64,000 nt of DNA from Sipunculus nudus. Its lineage: Eukaryota > Annelida > Sipuncula > Golfingiida > Sipunculidae. The position numbers were made by a program, and so were the translations under genes. Under the pieces are notes generated by a model, which worked only from the letters and a program-made list of their open reading frames with translations, had not been told where the DNA came from and did not search any database. Position 1 is the first letter of the stretch. Each line of letters begins with the position of its first letter. Shown piece by piece: positions 59,813 to 64,000 of the stretch. Where the stretch lies: NCBI GenBank assembly GCA_026874595.1, contig CM049306.1:55985519-56049518 (forward strand), in the 5' to 3' direction.

Positions 59813-61028
59813 TACGTTATAACTTCTGCAGTGGAAACAGATACGCCTCGTTCACGGAACACACATTCATCTATCTTCTAATACTTGTTATATATTTATA
59901 CTTATTCTTATATACTTTTTCTAATACTTATATCTTCTAAAACTTATACTTGTGCTCAACGTTCTCTGAAAACGTGTTGTGTCTGACACTGTGTTATACC
60001 TAATTTTAAAAGTCATTGTTTGCTCAATGACCTCGCCGATATGTGATTAAAAAAATTTAATGTACACATAATTTTAGGGAATTGTGCGTGGTTTTAAATT
60101 GCGTAGAGGCTACCACCGAAAAAAGCCGAACTGCCTTCGGCAAAGACCGGAATACCTCCGTGCTCGCTTGGTGATCTTCATGTACAACGCAAGCAGGCGT
60201 GTGACACAATCGCAGGATTAAGGTCTTGTGCATGCATATAAATAACCCCTGCAGTCAGTGACGTATTTAAGCATGTTGGTCTGACATTTTACCCAGTTAC
60301 TGGCTATGGGCCGCTTGCATGATCAGTAAATGTGAAAAAACATGTGTCTCTGGATTTAGGAAAATGGAGGGGTCTAATCCAGGAGGATTAATGACAAAAA
60401 CTAATAAAAGGTCCCAAGGTCTTGAAAAGGGAGGGGGGGGGGGCAGGTCGCAAAATTGGTTTGAAACCCTTAAAAGCCAAACACCCCCCATGAGCCAAAA
60501 TTTCTCATCTCATTTAATACATATCCCCCATCCCGTTAAATGCCCGGTTACCGGGTTTATCAGCTAGACTGTAATAATACTCTGTATATATATGGTCGCC
60601 GAGGTGTGGGGACAGCCAGAGGTGGTCGCCATCCCTCTCCCCAGGCCGATAGACAAATGGGATTGGTACCAACAGGGAATAAATTTGCACCCGTGGCAAG
60701 CTCTCCTGAAAAAGGTCTCAGTCGAATTCTGTCCCAATATTAACACAGTACAGCAGTACAGTGAATGTAGGAAATGGTGCGGTGTGTACAACCCAAGAAC
60801 AATTTGGCCCTACTGGTCCATCGAATCTTACTGAAATTCCGCGCTCAACTACGTCTTATTGAAACAGACCAAGATAATATGCACTCTACATTACCTTCAT
60901 TACAGCCAGTGATAGTAAACACAGCCAGTGATGATGAGATGGTATCCAGTGACGAGCGACAGACTGAGGTGCCCATGTAGGACATTTCCCGGTCCGATGG
61001 AATTTCTTATTTTGATGCTAGATCTGTT

Positions 61029-63674
61029 TTGAAAATTTGTCACCTTAATGTAGCAGGTTGGACTATTAACAATCATGAATTGGGGGAAAATATTATTGTC
61101 AAAACTGTAGCTGATTTTATAAGCATAAATGAAACTCACCTTTCATATGATGAAATACTAAATATTCCTGGATATATTTGGTATGGACACAATCGGGAAT
61201 GTAGGCCTAAGAAAGCACCAAAAACCTTTGGAGGTGTGGGATTATTTGTCAAGACAAGCATTCATTCAGATTTTGATGTGTCAGTAATTGATAAGTCAGC
61301 AGACGGAATTTTGGTATTACAGATGCAAAATAAACATAGTAAATCAACCATTATTATGTGCTCGGTGTATCTACCACCAGAAAACAGTGTGTGGGGTAGT
61401 GATTCAAATAGCTTCTATGAACATTTATTAAATCAGATATACATACACATTAATGCTGATCATTTTATAATTTGTGGAGACCTTAACAGTAGAGTTGGGG
61501 ACTCAATTGATATGATTGAAAGTATTGATGATATTCCTAAGAGACAGGTTATTGATTTTAACAAAAATCAGCACGGAGCAGCGTTGATAGAATTTTTACA
61601 CGAATCAAAATTTTGTATAGTTAATGGAAGGATAAATAACTTGCAAAATAATTTCACATGTATATCATCTAAAGGAAAATCTGTAGTAGATTACATTTTG
61701 GTTCCACAGGATAAATTAATGGACTGTATATATTTTTCTGTATCACCATGTTCTGATTTCATAGAAAACAATAACTTAATGTATCTAGTCGGAAGAAATT
61801 CTCGGATACCTGATCATTCTCTCGTTGAAGTCCATATTGATATTGGAGTTAATATAGATCATATACACACACGAAAGAAACAAGAGGCAAAAAAAAAGTT
61901 TAATTTCAGGAATATACCCACTAATTTTATGAAGTCTGAACACGTAATGCATGATATATTAGAAGCCATAAATATTATTGAAAATGCTAAAGGTTCACAG
62001 GCATCCTTTGATAATGCATATTGTGCTGTCATAAGTCCAGTTAATAATGAAATGAATAATTTTTTGGTACGTAATGATTGTATAAAAAACAAACGCAGAG
62101 TAAAACAATTTTGGAATGATGAATTAGATGCATTGTTTAAAGATAAAAGAAAGGCTGAAAAGGAATATAGAAAATGTGTTAGTGCTGGAAAAGAGAGGAA
62201 AGAACTTCTAGAAGCTTTTAAGAAAAAATCTGCTCTCTTTGATCGAAAATTTAGATATTATGAGAGACAATACCGAAGGGACAGAATTTGCAGGATTGAG
62301 CAGTTACCGGTGCACAACTCTCAGCTTTTTTGGCAATATATTAAGCGATTGGGTCCTCCCCGTAAGAATTGTATACCATTTGAGGTATATGACATAGATT
62401 ATCATATTGTATATGATGAGGTAAGTGTGTTGAGTAAATGGAAATCTGATTTTGAAAAATTATATGCATGTATAAATGAGTCTTACATTAACAATCAAAA
62501 TTTTGCGGAACAAATAAAACATTTTATGTCATGTATAGAAAATGATATGATTGACCCATTATATCAGGGAAACCAGGAAATAAATACAATTATTACTTAT
62601 GATGAAGTAGAAAGTGTAGTTAATAAGCTGAAAGGGGGGAAAGCTGCAGGAATTGATGAGATTCCTTATGATGTTCTGAAAAATGCTATAGTCACTAAGG
62701 CAATACACAGTTTCTTTAATATGATATTTGATTATGGAATAGTTCCTTCCGTATGGGCTGATTCAATGGTAATTCCGATCTTGAAGTCCAGTGTCGATGA
62801 CCCTAGGGTGCCAATGAACTATAGGGGTATTAGTTTGTTATGTTGTATTGCAAAGGTCTATGGGAGTATTTTGAACAGGCGTCTTATGAAGTACTTAGAT
62901 AATCAAAACATCTTAGTTGAGGAGCAAAATGGTTTCAGAGAAAATTGATCGTGCTTAGAGCACATTTTTTCCTTATATTGTATTATCAGAAATAGACTAA
63001 ACATGGGTCTTAATACGTTTACAGCTTTTATAGATTTGAAAACCGCTTTTGACTCGGTGAAAAGAAATTTTCTGTACTATAAATTATTTCAGTGTGGAAT
63101 TGATGGCAAATTTTATTTTGCTATTAAAGCGTTATACAAAGACACACGAGCTTGTGTAAAGGTAAATGATCTGTACACAGATTGGTTTGATACCTCCGAT
63201 GGTGTCAGGCAGGGTGATACCCTTTCACCAACGTTATTTTCGATCTTTATTAATGATTTGGCAGAAGGTATCAATAGAATGAACAGAGGAATAGTTGTTA
63301 ATAGCAGAAATGTTAGTATCTTAATGTACGCTGATGATATTGTTTTATTAGCACTCTCTACGTCTACTTTACAAGAAATGTTATCTTACATTCATGAATG
63401 GTGTCAAAAGTGGCAAATTGAAATTAGTGAGAAAAAGTCAAAAGTTGTACACTTTAGGCGGTCGAGACATAAACGGTCAAATGTTCTCTTTAAAGCAGGG
63501 GAGAAAGTTATTTCCTATACATCATTTTATAAATATCTTGGTGTGTATTTTGATGAAAATCTCAATTTAAATCATCACGAGAGAGAGATGGCTGCAGCTG
63601 CCATGAGAGCATTCTTCAAAAGAAAGATCCTTTTTCGCTCAGTTCAGAATGGGTGTATTACCTTTGGCAATTGA
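61029..63674 (+). pseudogene. LINE ORF2: AP endonuclease and reverse transcriptase, one nonsense codon
   Basis: The frame runs ICHLNVAGW (endonuclease start), INETHL, GGVGLFVK, GDLNSRVG, VDYILVP and a DHSLVE end, covering the usual APE motifs. The RT begins near GGKAAGIDEIP, then VWADSMVIPILK, NYRGISLL and EEQNGFREN. A TGA (62946-62948) interrupts. The frame resumes without shift as SCLEHIF, then AFIDLKTAFDSV, GVRQGDTLSP and YADD (63327-63338). The TGA sits where Arg is usual in GFR..RS, so a CGA to TGA change is likely. The frame ends at 63674 in non-homologous residues after FFKRKILF, where the thumb and following region are cut short. Clade not assigned. Confidence 0.88.
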
Positions 63675-63885
63675 AACAGGCAGATTTCGTCGTATTAATA
63701 TTAAACAAAGAGTCTGTTTTAAATGTAATGAGTGTATTGAAGATGAGGTCCACTTCCTTTTTCACTGTCCTTTGTATGAGCAGGAACGACAGACATTATT
63801 TTCTGGTACAAACTGGCCAACATCTACTTTTACAGAAAATGAAAAAAAATATCCTGGTTGTGTGACAATACATCTAGAAAGCTAG
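63649..63885 (+). pseudogene. LINE ORF2 C-terminal fragment with CCHC motif, frameshifted
   Basis: GVLPLAIETGRFRRIN is followed by CFKCNEC, EDEVHFLFHCPLYEQER, the Cys-rich end of many invertebrate LINE ORF2 proteins. It lies in the +1 frame relative to the RT, and the part normally between RT and this motif (some 200 or more residues) is missing, so an internal deletion joined the two. Confidence 0.75.
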
Positions 63886-64000
63886 CAAAATATTTATGCA
63901 GATGTTATGAAATTAGGAGCAAGCAACTGTATGTCTAGTGCATGCGAATCACTTATTTTGTTCCAAGTTATGAAGTGACTAATAGGTCCATGGGGCCGGG

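Larger units (their letters stand above)
56300..60770. other. Intergenic stretch with dispersed repeats
   Basis: No gene supported. It contains a (GTATGT)n tract near 58450, a copy of the 6-8 kb repeat at 59265-59510, a SINE-like element at 59628-59812 and a poly-G run near 60430. ORFs here are under 85 codons. Confidence 0.5.
60774..64000 (+). mobile_element. Decayed non-LTR retrotransposon (APE-type LINE)
   Basis: Endonuclease, reverse transcriptase and a C-terminal CCHC motif occur in order on the plus strand. The 5' limit is uncertain; an open frame from 60774 to 60980 runs in the same frame as the endonuclease and ends in TAG at 60978-60980. The 3' end runs to or past the window edge. 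The element is broken by a nonsense codon (62946-62948) and by a deletion/frameshift near 63600-63660. Confidence 0.85.

Overview
The window looks like AT-rich nuclear DNA of a marine invertebrate, most likely a mollusc and perhaps a bivalve. The grounds are spliced genes with GT-AG introns, many short repeats and MITE-like elements, abundant (TA)n, poly-G and poly-C tracts, a degraded non-LTR retrotransposon, and CARD/NB-ARC genes of the kind expanded in lophotrochozoans. The assignment to mollusc is inference; nothing here fixes the species.

Region 1 (about 1-23.3 kb) holds two calmodulin-like EF-hand genes arranged head to head. The left gene is on the minus strand (exons from 14444 down to 5549, its 3' part not found). 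The right gene is on the plus strand (15749-22705, five coding exons, complete at 149 aa). Both have a first coding exon that carries only the ATG, then a tiny 25 or 28 nt exon, then an EF-hand exon of 141 or 144 nt, so they are local divergent paralogues. Introns are filled with MITEs, a 330-bp tandem unit and microsatellites.

Region 2 (23.6-38.6 kb) is dominated by two unrelated minisatellites, one with 26/29-bp units (3.8 kb) and one with 35-bp units (6.9 kb). Both have higher-order structure; the second contains a nearly identical 1607-bp direct duplication. Long ORFs in these arrays come from stop-free repeat units and are not annotated as genes.

Region 3 (43.5-56.3 kb) is the most interesting part. 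A minus-strand gene encodes a lone CARD domain. About 3.4 kb away, in the opposite orientation, a three-coding-exon gene encodes a 1058-aa CARD-CARD-NB-ARC-helical-repeat protein (an Apaf-1-like STAND ATPase). The lone CARD is about 57% identical to the first CARD of the large protein, which suggests a locally duplicated CARD-only regulator. Downstream lies an intronless UBE2D-like E2 whose catalytic cysteine is replaced by asparagine. Together they could form a small apoptosis or innate-immunity neighbourhood; that functional link is inference.

Region 4 (56.3-64 kb) has few genes. It contains a tRNA-derived SINE-like element, a copy of the repeat seen at 6-8 kb, and a decayed non-LTR retrotransposon (endonuclease, reverse transcriptase, terminal CCHC motif). 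The retrotransposon has one nonsense codon in the RT and a later internal deletion with frameshift.
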